DNA of 64,000 nucleotides, taken from Pseudonocardia ammonioxydans. Lineage in GTDB: Bacteria > Actinomycetota > Actinomycetes > Mycobacteriales > Pseudonocardiaceae. The position numbers were made by a program, and so were the translations under genes. The DNA is taken from positions 124,001 through 188,000 of the forward strand of contig NZ_FOUY01000006.1 of NCBI RefSeq assembly GCF_900115005.1, written 5' to 3'. Shown here one piece after another: positions 34,991-43,714 of the stretch (positions are counted from its first letter, which is position 1; each line of letters starts with the position of its first letter). Under the pieces are notes generated by a model, which saw only the letters and a list, made by a program, of their open reading frames with translations, made no database searches and had not been told where the DNA came from.

Positions 34991-36610
34991 ATGGGTCAGG
35001 ATGAGACGGTGCTCCCCCATCTCGATCCCGGTCCGACCGAGCGCGTCCGCGGATGCCTGCTCGACGCCGGTTACACCCCGGACGGCGTGCGTGCCCTGCT
35101 GGGCCGCTCCGCCCACGACGCGCTGACCCGCGGCGAGCCCGAGCCGGCCGATCGCGCGAGCCGGGACGGCGGTGAGCTCGGCACGCTGGTGCGGCTGTTC
35201 CTGCTGGAGGGCGTCGAGCCCGAACCCGCGGTGACCGCGGCGCTCGGCGACCTCGACCCGCTGCTCGAGGGCCGGATCCTGCGGCGCACCCCGGACGGCA
35301 TCCGCGCCGCCCTCGACGTCCGCCCCTACGGCGAGGGCCCGGGCGGGCACGGCGAACCCGGTGCGGACTGGTGGGTGGTGTCCGATCTGGACTCCCCGGC
35401 CGCCCGGCAGGACCGCGAGCACGTGACCGGCGTCGGCGGGGCGTCGCTGTCACTGGCCGCGGCGGGGGTGCGCCGCCCGGTCGGCTCGCTGCTCGACCTC
35501 GGCACCGGCTGTGGGGTACAGGCCCTGCACGGCTCCCGGCACGCGATGCACGTCGTCGCCACCGACGTGCTGCCGCGGGCGCTGGCACTGGCCCGGCTGT
35601 CCTTCGGACTGTCCGGGGTGGACGTCGACCTGCGCGAGGGGCCCTGGTTCTCGCCGGTGGCCGACGAGCGGTTCGACCAGATCGTGTCGAACCCGCCGTT
35701 CGTGCCGGGCCCGCCCCGGGTCGACTACGTCTACCGCGACTCCGGGCAGGCCGGCGACTCGGCACTGGCCGGCCTGCTCGGCGAGCTGCCGGGCCTGCTC
35801 AACCCGGGTGGCATCGCGCAGCTGCTCGGCTCGTGGCTGCACGTGCGCGGCGAGGACTGGCCGGACCGGGTGCGGTCCTGGCTGCCCGCCGGCGTCGACG
35901 CCTGGATCCTGCAGCGCGAGGTCGTCGACCCGGCGATGCACGTCGGCACCTGGCAGCGCGACGCCGGCCTGGTCCCGTCGTCGAGGTCGGCCCGCGAGCA
36001 GGCGGCGGCGTGGCTGGACTGGATGGCCGCCGAACGCGTCGAGGGGGTCGGGTTCGGCTTCCTGCTGCTGCGCCGGGCCGCCGACCCGGACCGCGAGCCG
36101 ACCGTCGTGGTGGAGGACCTGCCCGGTGAGCTCGGCGAGGGCCTCGGGCGGGAGATGACCGGCTGGCTGGACCGGATCGACTGGCTGCGGGCGCACTCCC
36201 GCGACGACGATCTGCTCGGCGCGCGGCTGCTCCTGGCCCCCGAGACGGTGCTCGAGTCGGTGTCCGGGGTCCGCCCGGCGGACCCGGCCGACCCCGACCC
36301 GGACCCCGACGACGGCGGCTGGGCCGAGCTGTCGACGACGGTGCGCCGCTGGGGCGGGCCCGGCTGGGAGCACCCGGTGGATGGCCCGGCGGCGGCCCTG
36401 CTGGCCGGCTGCCGGGGTGAGCTGCCGCTGTCCGAGCTGGTCGCGCTGCTGTCGTTCGCGCACGACCGCCCGTACGACGAGCTGGTCGGGGCGACCCTGC
36501 CCGCGGTGCGCGAGTTCGTGCGGCACGGGCTGCTGCTCCCGGTGGACGGCTGGCCGCACCCGGTCGCCACCGGCGCCGCGCCGACCTCCCCCGCGGGCCC
36601 GGTCGGATGA
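34991..36610 (+). CDS. HemK-like SAM methyltransferase (DUF7059/DUF7782 type)
   Basis: A 539-residue protein with an N-terminal helical domain (about residues 1-120), a Rossmann methyltransferase domain with LLDLGTGCGVQALHGS (about 167-180) and the N6-amino methyltransferase motif SNPPFVPGPP (about 231-240), and a C-terminal winged-helix-like region (ELSTTVRRWGGPGWEHPV onward). NPPF indicates methylation of a planar amide or amine, such as Gln in proteins or adenine in nucleic acids. Start uncertain: ATG 34991 is used; ATG 34973 and GTG 35009 are in frame. Confidence 0.87.
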   Translation: MGQDETVLPHLDPGPTERVRGCLLDAGYTPDGVRALLGRSAHDALTRGEPEPADRASRDGGELGTLVRLFLLEGVEPEPAVTAALGDLDPLLEGRILRRTPDGIRAALDVRPYGEGPGGHGEPGADWWVVSDLDSPAARQDREHVTGVGGASLSLAAAGVRRPVGSLLDLGTGCGVQALHGSRHAMHVVATDVLPRALALARLSFGLSGVDVDLREGPWFSPVADERFDQIVSNPPFVPGPPRVDYVYRDSGQAGDSALAGLLGELPGLLNPGGIAQLLGSWLHVRGEDWPDRVRSWLPAGVDAWILQREVVDPAMHVGTWQRDAGLVPSSRSAREQAAAWLDWMAAERVEGVGFGFLLLRRAADPDREPTVVVEDLPGELGEGLGREMTGWLDRIDWLRAHSRDDDLLGARLLLAPETVLESVSGVRPADPADPDPDPDDGGWAELSTTVRRWGGPGWEHPVDGPAAALLAGCRGELPLSELVALLSFAHDRPYDELVGATLPAVREFVRHGLLLPVDGWPHPVATGAAPTSPAGPVG

Positions 36611-36632
36611 GCGCCCCGGCGGGCGGTGCCCG

Positions 36633-37148
36633 GTGAGGGCCGTGGTCGCCCGGGTCCGCCGGGCCTCGGTGACGATCGTCGACGAGCACGACGAGCCGCT
36701 GCGGGTCTCCGGGGCGATCGGCCCGGGGCTGCTGGTGCTGCTCGGCGTGCACCGGGACGACGTCCCCGGCCCCGGAGCCACCGGCGACGCTTCCGACCCG
36801 CCCGGCCCGACGGCCGGCGCCGAGGTCGACGCGAGGGCCGACGCGAAGGCCGAGACCATGGCCCGCAAGCTGCACGAGCTGCGGCTGCTGCGCGACGAGC
36901 GCTCGTGCGCCGACTCGGGGGCGCCGCTGCTGGTGGTCAGCCAGTTCACGCTGTACGGCGAGACCCGCAAGGGACGGCGCCCGTCGTGGTCCGGTGCCGC
37001 CCGGCCCGAGGACGCCGCCCCGGTCGTGGAGGCCGTGGTCGCGGCCCTGCGCGCACGCGGTGCGACCGTGGAGACCGGGGAGTTCGGTGCCGCCATGGCC
37101 GTCGAGTCGGTGAACGACGGCCCGTTCACCGTGCTCGTCGAGGTCTGA
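36633..37148 (+). CDS. dtd: D-aminoacyl-tRNA deacylase (DTD)
   Basis: DTD removes D-amino acids (and Gly from tRNA-Ala) from mischarged tRNA. The 171-residue protein begins MRAVVARVRRASVTI and has LLVVSQFTLYGET (SQxxL motif, about residue 101) and SVNDGPFTVLVEV (NxGPxT motif, about 160), which form the cross-subunit active site. A Gly/Pro/Ala-rich stretch at residues about 47-70 is inserted at the surface loop after LLGVHRDD, making it about 25 residues longer than E. coli DTD. The start is GTG 36633, 22 bp after the methyltransferase stop. Confidence 0.94.
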   Translation: MRAVVARVRRASVTIVDEHDEPLRVSGAIGPGLLVLLGVHRDDVPGPGATGDASDPPGPTAGAEVDARADAKAETMARKLHELRLLRDERSCADSGAPLLVVSQFTLYGETRKGRRPSWSGAARPEDAAPVVEAVVAALRARGATVETGEFGAAMAVESVNDGPFTVLVEV

Positions 37149-37219
37149 CCCGGTTCCTCTCATCCTGCTCTCAGGTCGGGACGGGACGATCGTGACACAA
37201 GGACGGAAGGAGCTGGATC

Positions 37220-37504
37220 GTGATCGCTTCCCTGCTCGGCCTCGTACTGGTGCTGTTCCAGTTCGTGCTGATCGCCCGCGTGATCGTCGACTGGATCGAG
37301 GTACTCGGGTCCGGCCGCGGCGGCGCCGCGCTGGACACCGCCCGGCGGATCACGCACGGGATCACCGAACCGGTGGTCGCCCCGGTCCGCCGGCTGGTGC
37401 AGCCGGTGCGGATGGGCAACGTCGGCCTGGACCTGTCGGTCCTGATCGTGTTCGTGCTCGTGCTCGTCGCCCGGCTGGTGGTCGTGCCGCTGATCCCGTT
37501 CTGA
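37220..37504 (+). CDS. YggT-family membrane protein
   Basis: A 94-residue protein with two membrane segments (residues about 3-27 and 72-92) joined by a loop with ITEPVVAPVRRLVQP, the YggT signature. YggT proteins are linked to cell division and osmotic stress, often near sepF in actinobacteria; here the gene stands alone. The start is GTG 37220 after GGAAGGAG. A hairpin overlaps the stop codon. Confidence 0.92.
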   Translation: MIASLLGLVLVLFQFVLIARVIVDWIEVLGSGRGGAALDTARRITHGITEPVVAPVRRLVQPVRMGNVGLDLSVLIVFVLVLVARLVVVPLIPF

Positions 37505-37530
37505 GCCCCGGCCCCGGGGGCCGGGCTCAG
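37501..37530. terminator. Bidirectional hairpin between yggT and patatin genes
   Basis: CTGAGCCC (37501-37508) pairs with GGGCTCAG (37523-37530), then GGCC with GGCC inside, around a 5-nt loop, with one unpaired C. It lies between converging genes and includes both stop codons. Confidence 0.7.
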
Positions 37531-38840
37531 CCGGCCGGGCCCAGCCGCAGCACGGTGACCCGTCCCGCGTCGTCGAGCTCCGCCTCGGCGCGGCCGGGCT
37601 GCGGCGCGGCGCCGTCCACCGACACCCGCACGGTCCACACGACGGTGTCGCGGGCGACCTGCTTGCGGGTCGGGTCGATGGTGAACTCCTGGTCGAGCAG
37701 CTTCTCGACGTGGTCGACCAGCCGGACGCCGTCCGGGTCGCGCGGGCGGAACGGCGCCGTGGAGTACAGCACCGCCTCCGGCGCGACGGCGGCCGCCAGG
37801 GCGCCCGGGTCCCGGGCGAGCACTGCACGCTCGACCGCGAGCGCACCGAGGAACCGGTCGGCCTGGGCGGCCCCACGCCGCTGCAGCGCCGTCAGGAAGG
37901 CCGGGTCGCGGTTGAGCTTCGAGGCCGACCCGACGGTCCGCGACGCCAGCACCGACCGCGGCATCTCCAGCACCCGGACGGTGACGTGGGTGTAGCCGGC
38001 CTCGGGGCGCAGCGCACCGTCCGCGAGGAGCTGGTCGATCGTCTCGATGAACCCGAGTTCCTGGTTCAGCGAGAGGTTGCCGGCCAGCGCGTTGCGCCGG
38101 TCCGAGATCTCGATCAGGGACCGGGGCTCGGTGTCGATCTCGGAGGGGTTGATCTGGACGACCCACAGCTCGTCGGGGTCGGCGGCGAGCAGGTCCCGGG
38201 TCGGCGGGTTCTGCGAGAACAGCCCGTCCCAGTAGACACCGCCGTGGGTGCGCACGGCCCGGAACAGGTTGGGGATCGCGGCCGAGGCGAGGACGGTGTC
38301 GGCGGTGATCCGGTCGGTCCGGCTGGAGAACGCCCGGAACTCCCCCGTCAGGACGTCGACGGCGCCGAGCAGCAACAGCGGCTCGCGGCCCTCGGGGTCG
38401 GGGACGACGGCGTCGAGGTCGACGTGCCGGGCGACGAGCTCGCGGAACTGGCGCGTCCCGTCGAGGGCGCGTGGGAGCAGGTACGGCGTCGTCCCGGGCA
38501 GCAGCCCCATGCCCTGCAGCGCACCGGCCCAGACGACACCGGCGTTCTGGAGCCGGGCCAGCGGCGACCGGGCGGCGTTGTCCGCCCAGAACTCCTCCAG
38601 CGCGCCGGCGGCGGCCGCCCGCTGCCCCGGGCCCTGGCCGCTGCGCAACCGGTCCCACGCCACGAGCGCGCAGAGCGCACCGCCGGACGTGCCGGACAGG
38701 CCGACGATCTCGGCGTCGTCGAGGGCCTCGGCGCGCAGCAGCCGCGCCAGGACGCCTGCGGTGAAGGCGGTGTGGCTGCCCCCGCCCTGGCAGGCGATCG
38801 CGATCCGGCGGCGCCGAGGCGTCCCACCTGCGCGTCCCAT
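37527..38840 (-). CDS. Patatin-like phospholipase with C-terminal SnoaL-like domain
   Basis: A 437-residue serine lipase. The patatin domain has an oxyanion-hole ACQGGGSHTAFTAGVL (residues about 16-31), nucleophile GLSGTSGGAL (Ser about 52) and the dyad Asp in VYWDGLFSQNPP (about 205). Residues about 320-437 look like an NTF2/SnoaL fold (LYSTAPFRPRDPDGVRLVDHVEKLL). The start is ATG 38840 with a TAGGCT box 7 nt upstream. Located between dtd/yggT and the phasin; a PHA-granule or membrane-lipid role is only suggested by location. Confidence 0.9.
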   Translation of the reverse strand: MGRAGGTPRRRRIAIACQGGGSHTAFTAGVLARLLRAEALDDAEIVGLSGTSGGALCALVAWDRLRSGQGPGQRAAAAGALEEFWADNAARSPLARLQNAGVVWAGALQGMGLLPGTTPYLLPRALDGTRQFRELVARHVDLDAVVPDPEGREPLLLLGAVDVLTGEFRAFSSRTDRITADTVLASAAIPNLFRAVRTHGGVYWDGLFSQNPPTRDLLAADPDELWVVQINPSEIDTEPRSLIEISDRRNALAGNLSLNQELGFIETIDQLLADGALRPEAGYTHVTVRVLEMPRSVLASRTVGSASKLNRDPAFLTALQRRGAAQADRFLGALAVERAVLARDPGALAAAVAPEAVLYSTAPFRPRDPDGVRLVDHVEKLLDQEFTIDPTRKQVARDTVVWTVRVSVDGAAPQPGRAEAELDDAGRVTVLRLGPAG

Positions 38841-38847
38841 GCGGGTC

Positions 38848-38853
38848 AGCCTA
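38848..38853 (-). promoter_or_regulatory. -10 box (TAGGCT on minus strand), leaderless start of patatin gene
   Basis: TAGGCT ends 7 nt before ATG 38840. Confidence 0.5.
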
Positions 38854-38886
38854 GTGCGTCCCGGGCCACCGGGCCCCGGGACGACG

Positions 38887-38916
38887 ACAGCCCCCGCCCA
38901 GGAGGACGGGGGCTGT
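38887..38916 (-). terminator. Hairpin terminator after the phasin gene
   Basis: Perfect 10-bp stem ACAGCCCCCG / CGGGGGCTGT around a 10-nt loop, 37 bp downstream of the phasin stop. Confidence 0.75.
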
Positions 38917-38952
38917 ACGGGTGCGCCGGCCGTGGGTCGGCCGGCGGCGAGA

Positions 38953-39327
38953 TCACTTGCCGGTCGACCGGGCGGCGGTGGTGCGGGCCGCCTTCTGGGC
39001 GGACTCGGAGGTCTTCTCCGCGTTGTGCGAGGCGTTCTCCGTCACGGCCTCGGCGGCCTTGGTCGCCTGCTCGGTGAACTGGTCGACGACCGAGGCACCG
39101 GCCCCGACGACGGTCTTCGCGAACTCGCGCTGCTGACCGAGGACCTGCTCGTAGAAGTCGAACACGCGGTCCACGGTGACGCCGGCGTCCGGCAGCTGCG
39201 GACGGTTGCCCGGGCCGAACTGCTGGGCGAAGCCCTGGACGGTGTCGGTCCAGCTGCGGACGGACTCGGTGACGAGGTCCTGGCTGCGCTTGGCGATGTC
39301 GACGAACTGCTCGGTGGAGGCGGTCAT
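38953..39327 (-). CDS. phaP: Phasin (PHA granule-associated protein)
   Basis: A 124-residue helical, amphipathic protein typical of phasins, which coat PHA granules. It reads MTASTEQFVDIAKRSQDLV, has VFDFYEQVLGQQREFAKTVVGAG in the middle and an Ala/Lys/Thr-rich basic tail (AARTTAARSTGK), with no Cys and no membrane segment. The start is ATG 39327 with GGGAG upstream. It has its own sigma-70-type promoter and terminator, and neighbours an XRE regulator and phaC. Confidence 0.87.
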   Translation of the reverse strand: MTASTEQFVDIAKRSQDLVTESVRSWTDTVQGFAQQFGPGNRPQLPDAGVTVDRVFDFYEQVLGQQREFAKTVVGAGASVVDQFTEQATKAAEAVTENASHNAEKTSESAQKAARTTAARSTGK

Positions 39328-39389
39328 CGCTGCTCTCCCTTCTGGGGTACGGGATCTACGGAGCACGGGTACGCGTCCGTATGCCCACA

Positions 39390-39418
39390 AAACTACGCAG
39401 CAGCGATAAGTATGTCAA
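39390..39418 (-). promoter_or_regulatory. Sigma-70-type promoter of the phasin gene
   Basis: On the minus strand TTGACA (39418-39413) and TAGTTT (39395-39390) are separated by exactly 17 bp, an excellent housekeeping promoter 63 bp before the start codon. The -35 context TGCTTGACAT also occurs at 42160-42169 before the PhaC-related gene. Confidence 0.75.
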
Positions 39419-39460
39419 GCAGTGCTGGTGGCCGGGTGCTCCGGCGGGCCGGGCCCGGCC

Positions 39461-39964
39461 TCAGCCCCGCTGCACGAAGCTCCGGTAGACCCCCAGCAGC
39501 GCGGTCCGCTGCTCGGCCGACAGCCGCGGGTCGGCGGCGATCGCGGCCTCGACGTCCGGCACCTCCGTCGAGTCCGCCGCCGGATCGGCCGGTGTCTCGC
39601 CGCCCTCGTCGCGGACCGACCAGCCGGCCCGGCTGAGCATCTGGTCGGTGTTGAGGTGCAGCGCGTCCGCGATCGAGCGCAGCACCTTCAACGACGGCTG
39701 GTGCAGGCCGCGCTCGACCTGGCTGAGATAGGCGTTGGACACCTTGGTCATCGCCGCCATCTCGCGCAGCGAGAGCTTCGCCATCTGGCGCTGGGAGCGG
39801 ATGAAGCCGCCGAGGGCGTTCACCTGGGCGCTCCAGGCGTCCTCGGCGACCTGCCGGCCGGCGTCGCGCAGCTCCTCCGCGGCCGACGCCGCGCTCACGG
39901 CGGCCCGGTCGCCGTTGCGGTGGGTCCCGTTCGTCCCCGGGTCCCGCTGCTGCGCGCGGCTCAC
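39461..39964 (-). CDS. XRE-family regulator, probable PHA-gene regulator
   Basis: A 167-residue protein. Residues about 35-100 hold an XRE helix-turn-helix (FIRSQRQMAKLSLREMAAMTKVSNAYLSQVERG), then HQPSLKVLRSIADALHLNTDQMLSRAG. This form, with an AEDAWSAQVNALGGF lead-in, is common beside actinobacterial phaP and phaC. The start is taken as GTG 39964; ATG 40045 is in frame. Lying between phaP and phaC on the same strand, it may control granule genes. A candidate operator palindrome is at 42130-42156. Confidence 0.83.
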   Translation of the reverse strand: MSRAQQRDPGTNGTHRNGDRAAVSAASAAEELRDAGRQVAEDAWSAQVNALGGFIRSQRQMAKLSLREMAAMTKVSNAYLSQVERGLHQPSLKVLRSIADALHLNTDQMLSRAGWSVRDEGGETPADPAADSTEVPDVEAAIAADPRLSAEQRTALLGVYRSFVQRG

Positions 39965-40176
39965 CGCGCCACCCCTGCCCGGATCGGTCCGCGCGGCGGG
40001 CGCCGGCGCGCGGACGGGATGCGTACGCGGTCCATGGTCGCGCATTGTCCCCGTTGCCCCGCCGATGCGCACGTACCTCCGCCCACCGGCCCGGTCCGGG
40101 CTCCCGCGCACCGGTGGACGGTGCGCACAGTGGACTCACGCCGAGACCGGCCGGGCGGGAACGCGGCGCCGGCCGG

Positions 40177-41964
40177 TCAGCCGGTGACGACGTAGCGGCC
40201 GGGGGCAGGCTCCAGCGCGGGGTAGGTCTCGGACCCCACACGCGTCGGGGCCGGGACCTGCTTGCCGGCGCGCTCGGCGATCCACGGCGCCCAGTCCTCC
40301 CACCAGGAGGCCTTGTGCTCACCGGCGTCGTCGCGCCAGTCGTCGGCCGACTCGGGCAGGTCGGCGGACTCCCCGAACCAGTGCCGCGACTTCGGCGACG
40401 GCGGGTTCACCACGCCGGCGATGTGACCGGAGTTCGAGAGCACGAACCGGACCGTCCCGCCGATCTTCGCGGCGCCCTTGTAGACGGACTTCCACGGTGC
40501 GATGTGGTCGGACTCGGCAGTGATCACGTAGGTGTCGGGGCGGACCTGACCGAGGTCGAGCCGCTCCCCCGCCAGTTCCAGCTTGCCCTCGGCGAACTGG
40601 TTCTCCAGGTACAGGGTGCGCAGGTACTCGGTCTGCATCGCGGCCGGCATCCGGGTCGAGTCGGCGTTCCAGCTCAGCATGTCGAACGGCTTCGGGTCCT
40701 CGCCGAGCATCCAGTCGTTGACCACGTAGTTCCAGACCAGGTCGGTGGCCCGCAGCAGGTCGAAGGTGGTCTTCATGCTCGTCGAGGGCAGGTAGCCGTC
40801 CTTGCGCATCGACCGCTCCAGCCGGTTCACCGTCTGCTCGTCGGTGAACACCCCGAGCTGGCCGGGGCCGGTGAAGTCGAGCAGGGTGTTCATCAGGGTC
40901 AGCGAGTTGACCCGCTCGTCCCCCTTCGCGCGCAGCCAGGCGACCGTGGCCGCGGACAGCGTGCCGCCCAGGCACAGCCCCGCGAGGTTGACCGTCTTCC
41001 GGCCGGTGATCTCCCGGACGACGTCGAGCGCGGTGATCGGGCCCTCACGCAGGTAGTCGCTCATCGTGACGTCGGACAGCGCCGAGTCCGGGTTCCGGTA
41101 GCTGATCATGAAGACGGTGTGGCCGTGCCGGACCGCCCACTCGACCAGCGACTTCTCCGGCGCGAGATCCATGATGTAGTACTTGTTGATCCACGGCGGG
41201 CTCATCAGCAGCGGGATCTCGTGGACCTTCTCGGTCTGCGGCTCGTACTGGATGAGCTCGATCAGCCGGTTGCGGTAGACGACGTGCCCGGGCGTGACGG
41301 CCAGGTCCTTGCCCACGACGAACTGCCCCGGGGTCACCTGGCGCGGCATCCCGCGGTTCTGGACGGTGTCGCGGAGCATGTTGCGGGCGCCGCGCACGAG
41401 GTTCAGCCCGCCAGTCTCGACGATCTTCTTCGGCCACGCCGGGTTGGTCACGACGGCGTTCGACGGCGCGAGCGCCTCGATGGTCTGCCCCACCAGCCAG
41501 TCCAGCTTGCGCCGCGCGGTCGGCGAGACCCGGGCGGCCCGGGACAGCTCGGTCAGCCGGTCGGCCAGCAGCGAGTGCTCCTGACGGGCCAGGTAGTACC
41601 AGGCGTTGCCCTCCCAGGCCGGATCGGTGTAGCGCTTGTCCTTCTCCGGCAGCGAGGCGGGACCGTTGCGCGTGCCCCCCACGGCGCGGGAGGCCGCCGC
41701 GGCGACCGCCTTCGCCGAGTCGACCCCGAACCCGACGCCCGCACGCAGCACCGCGCCGGGGCTGCCGGCGAGCGAGCGCGCCGCCTCCCCCAGGGTGCCG
41801 CCGAAACCGACCGGGTCGACCCGGGCCCGCAGGCCCTCGGGATCGGCGAGCTCGCGCAGGTCACGCACCAGTCCGGCGGCCTGCCGGCGCAGCACCTCGG
41901 TGGCCTGGTCGCTCGGCGTGGCGTCCTGGCCGGGTCCGGTCTGGGAAGTGGGCTGGGTGGTCAC
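40177..41964 (-). CDS. phaC: Poly(3-hydroxyalkanoate) synthase, class I-like
   Basis: A 595-residue PHA synthase that polymerises hydroxyacyl-CoA on nascent granules. It carries an N-terminal PhaC_N region (GNAWYYLARQEHSLLADRL) and the alpha/beta hydrolase core with GLCLGG (nucleophile Cys, about residue 328), AESDHIAPW (Asp, about 484) and SNSGHIAGVVNPP (His, about 512). The start is GTG 41964 (VTTQPTSQTG); an in-frame ATG at 42078 lies in promoter-like sequence. It is divergent from a PhaC-related hydrolase across a palindrome-bearing spacer, near phaP and a regulator. Confidence 0.94.
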   Translation of the reverse strand: MTTQPTSQTGPGQDATPSDQATEVLRRQAAGLVRDLRELADPEGLRARVDPVGFGGTLGEAARSLAGSPGAVLRAGVGFGVDSAKAVAAAASRAVGGTRNGPASLPEKDKRYTDPAWEGNAWYYLARQEHSLLADRLTELSRAARVSPTARRKLDWLVGQTIEALAPSNAVVTNPAWPKKIVETGGLNLVRGARNMLRDTVQNRGMPRQVTPGQFVVGKDLAVTPGHVVYRNRLIELIQYEPQTEKVHEIPLLMSPPWINKYYIMDLAPEKSLVEWAVRHGHTVFMISYRNPDSALSDVTMSDYLREGPITALDVVREITGRKTVNLAGLCLGGTLSAATVAWLRAKGDERVNSLTLMNTLLDFTGPGQLGVFTDEQTVNRLERSMRKDGYLPSTSMKTTFDLLRATDLVWNYVVNDWMLGEDPKPFDMLSWNADSTRMPAAMQTEYLRTLYLENQFAEGKLELAGERLDLGQVRPDTYVITAESDHIAPWKSVYKGAAKIGGTVRFVLSNSGHIAGVVNPPSPKSRHWFGESADLPESADDWRDDAGEHKASWWEDWAPWIAERAGKQVPAPTRVGSETYPALEPAPGRYVVTG

Positions 41965-42129
41965 TGTTCGTCTCACTCCTGGTCGGCCGGGTCGTGTCCG
42001 TGCCTCGGCGCGCGGCCCCGGTGAGGGCGGGCGCGATGGGATGTCGCCCATCGTGACCGCATACTCACGGGTAGGCATCCCGAGCCTGCGCGCGTCACGT
42101 TGAGACCCCCCTCACCTGCGCTTGAAGGA

Positions 42130-42156
42130 GCAAGCACTACTCCCGAGTAGGCTTGC
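42130..42156. promoter_or_regulatory. Candidate operator palindrome between phaC and the PhaC-related gene
   Basis: GCAAGC and CTACTC pair with GAGTAG and GCTTGC in order, one unpaired A at 42136 and a CC centre. It sits in the divergent spacer, upstream of both start codons, and is followed by a TTGACA at 42163-42168. It may bind the nearby XRE regulator. Confidence 0.55.
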
Positions 42157-42234
42157 AGTTGCTTGACATCCCGAACGCGATCTACCGTGCGGTAACCGGC
42201 GAGCCCCGGTCATCAGAGTTGATGGGAGAGGCCC

Positions 42235-43608
42235 ATGAGCACGGCGATCACGCAGCGATCCGCCTCGGCACCCGAGCGCGGACCGCGCGCACTGGCCGAG
42301 ACCACGGCCGACGAGACCGCGGCGCAGGACGGGCGACCCGACCCCCTGCGCTTCCTGGTCTCCTACAACGCCAGCAACCTCACCAAGGTGGTGACCGAGC
42401 TCGGCCGCGCGACCGGGGCCTACTGGATCGACGCCGTCCAGCGGATCGCCAAGCCCGGCGACGCCGCGCGGCGCTCCCTGCTGTGGCTCTCGGCGATGGC
42501 CGACCGCCGCGAGCCGACGTGGCACCTGCCCAACGAGGTGGCCCTGTCCACGCCGTTCGCGCTGCTGCGCGACTTCACCGAGGCCCGGCACCGCGACGAT
42601 GACGTGGTCCCGACCCTGGTGCTGCCGCCGCAGGCCGGACACTCGTCGACCGTCATCGACTACTCGCCCCAGCAGAGCCAGCTGGCGATGATCCGCGCGG
42701 CCGGGCTGACCCGGCTCTACGCGCTGGACTGGCGTCCGGCGACGACGGCGACCAAGCACGTCACGATCACCGACTACCTCGACGTGATCGACCGCTCGAT
42801 CCGCCGGATGGGCGGGAAGGCCAACCTGGTGGGCGACTGCCAGGGCGGCTGGCTGGCCACGATCTACGCGGCCCTGCACCCCGACCGCGTCAACACCCTG
42901 ACCCTGGCCGGGGCGCCGATCGACTTCCACGCCGGCGACTCGGTGATCGCCGCCTCCACGCGGCTGATGGCCGGGACGATGGGGATGGCGCCCTACAAGG
43001 CGCTCGTCGCCGCGGGCGGCGGCAACATGCCGGGGTCGGCGGTGCTGTCGAACTTCATCTCGATCCAGCCGCAGTCCGAGATCTCCCGGCAGCTGCAGCT
43101 GCTGGAGAACATCGACGACCCGACGCACGTCGAGCGCTACCGGGTCTTCGAGGACTGGTTCAAGTACACCCAGGACATCCCGGGTGCGTTCTACCTGTGG
43201 CTGGTGGAGAACCTGTTCTGGCGCAACCGGCTGATCCGGGGCCGGCTCACCGTCGGCGGCCGCCGGGTCGACATGGCGGCCATCGACTGCCCGCTGCTGC
43301 TGCTCGCCGGCTCCACCGACCACATCACCCCGGCGCCGCAGCTGTTCGCCGCCGCGGAGCAGGTCGGTACACCGCCCGCGGACATCACCTACCGCACCGC
43401 CTCGGCCGGGCACCTGGGGCTGTTCATGGGCCGCGACGCGTTGCGCCACGACTGGCCGGTGCTGATGGAGACCGTGTACTCGCACTCGGTGCCGGGCACA
43501 CGCCGGGCCTCGGCCGGCACGGGCGGTGCCGGACGTGCCGCCCGCCGGCGCAGCAGCGTCGCGGCGGTCGCCGACCCGCGCGACACCCCGCGGGTGCCCG
43601 CGCCGTGA
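42235..43608 (+). CDS. PhaC-related Cys-type alpha/beta hydrolase
   Basis: A 457-residue alpha/beta hydrolase. The lipase box is NLVGDCQGGWLATI (Cys about residue 202), with GSTDHITPAP (Asp about 360) and SAGHLGLFMG (His about 391), so it has a Cys-Asp-His triad like PHA synthases and DUF3141 proteins. It is shorter than class I PhaC and the early region lacks PhaC_N. The C-terminal 40 residues are Arg/Ala-rich. ATG 42235 follows GGGAGAGG. Divergent from phaC; could be a second synthase subunit, a thioesterase, or a depolymerase. Confidence 0.75.
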   Translation: MSTAITQRSASAPERGPRALAETTADETAAQDGRPDPLRFLVSYNASNLTKVVTELGRATGAYWIDAVQRIAKPGDAARRSLLWLSAMADRREPTWHLPNEVALSTPFALLRDFTEARHRDDDVVPTLVLPPQAGHSSTVIDYSPQQSQLAMIRAAGLTRLYALDWRPATTATKHVTITDYLDVIDRSIRRMGGKANLVGDCQGGWLATIYAALHPDRVNTLTLAGAPIDFHAGDSVIAASTRLMAGTMGMAPYKALVAAGGGNMPGSAVLSNFISIQPQSEISRQLQLLENIDDPTHVERYRVFEDWFKYTQDIPGAFYLWLVENLFWRNRLIRGRLTVGGRRVDMAAIDCPLLLLAGSTDHITPAPQLFAAAEQVGTPPADITYRTASAGHLGLFMGRDALRHDWPVLMETVYSHSVPGTRRASAGTGGAGRAARRRSSVAAVADPRDTPRVPAP

Positions 43609-43672
43609 CACCCCGCGTGACCCGGACCTCCTAAGAGGATCCTGAGAGATCCGCAACTGCATGTGATGGACG

Positions 43673-43714
43673 ACACGGCCTCGCAGGCGATTTTTCCCGC
43701 CTGCGAGGCCGTGT
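43673..43714. terminator. Strong hairpin with U-rich loop upstream of sigB
   Basis: A perfect 17-bp stem (left arm ACACGGCCTCGCAGGCG, 43673-43689; right arm 43698-43714) encloses the 8-nt loop ATTTTTCC. It lies 64 bp after the PhaC-related gene. The T-tract is in the loop and not after the stem, so it is not a textbook terminator. Confidence 0.6.

Noticed and set aside
42163..42191. A full sigma-70 promoter for the PhaC-related gene (TTGACA at 42163)
   Set aside because: No -10 hexamer is found at 16-18 bp; TACCGT lies only 14 bp away. Kept only as a -35-like motif.
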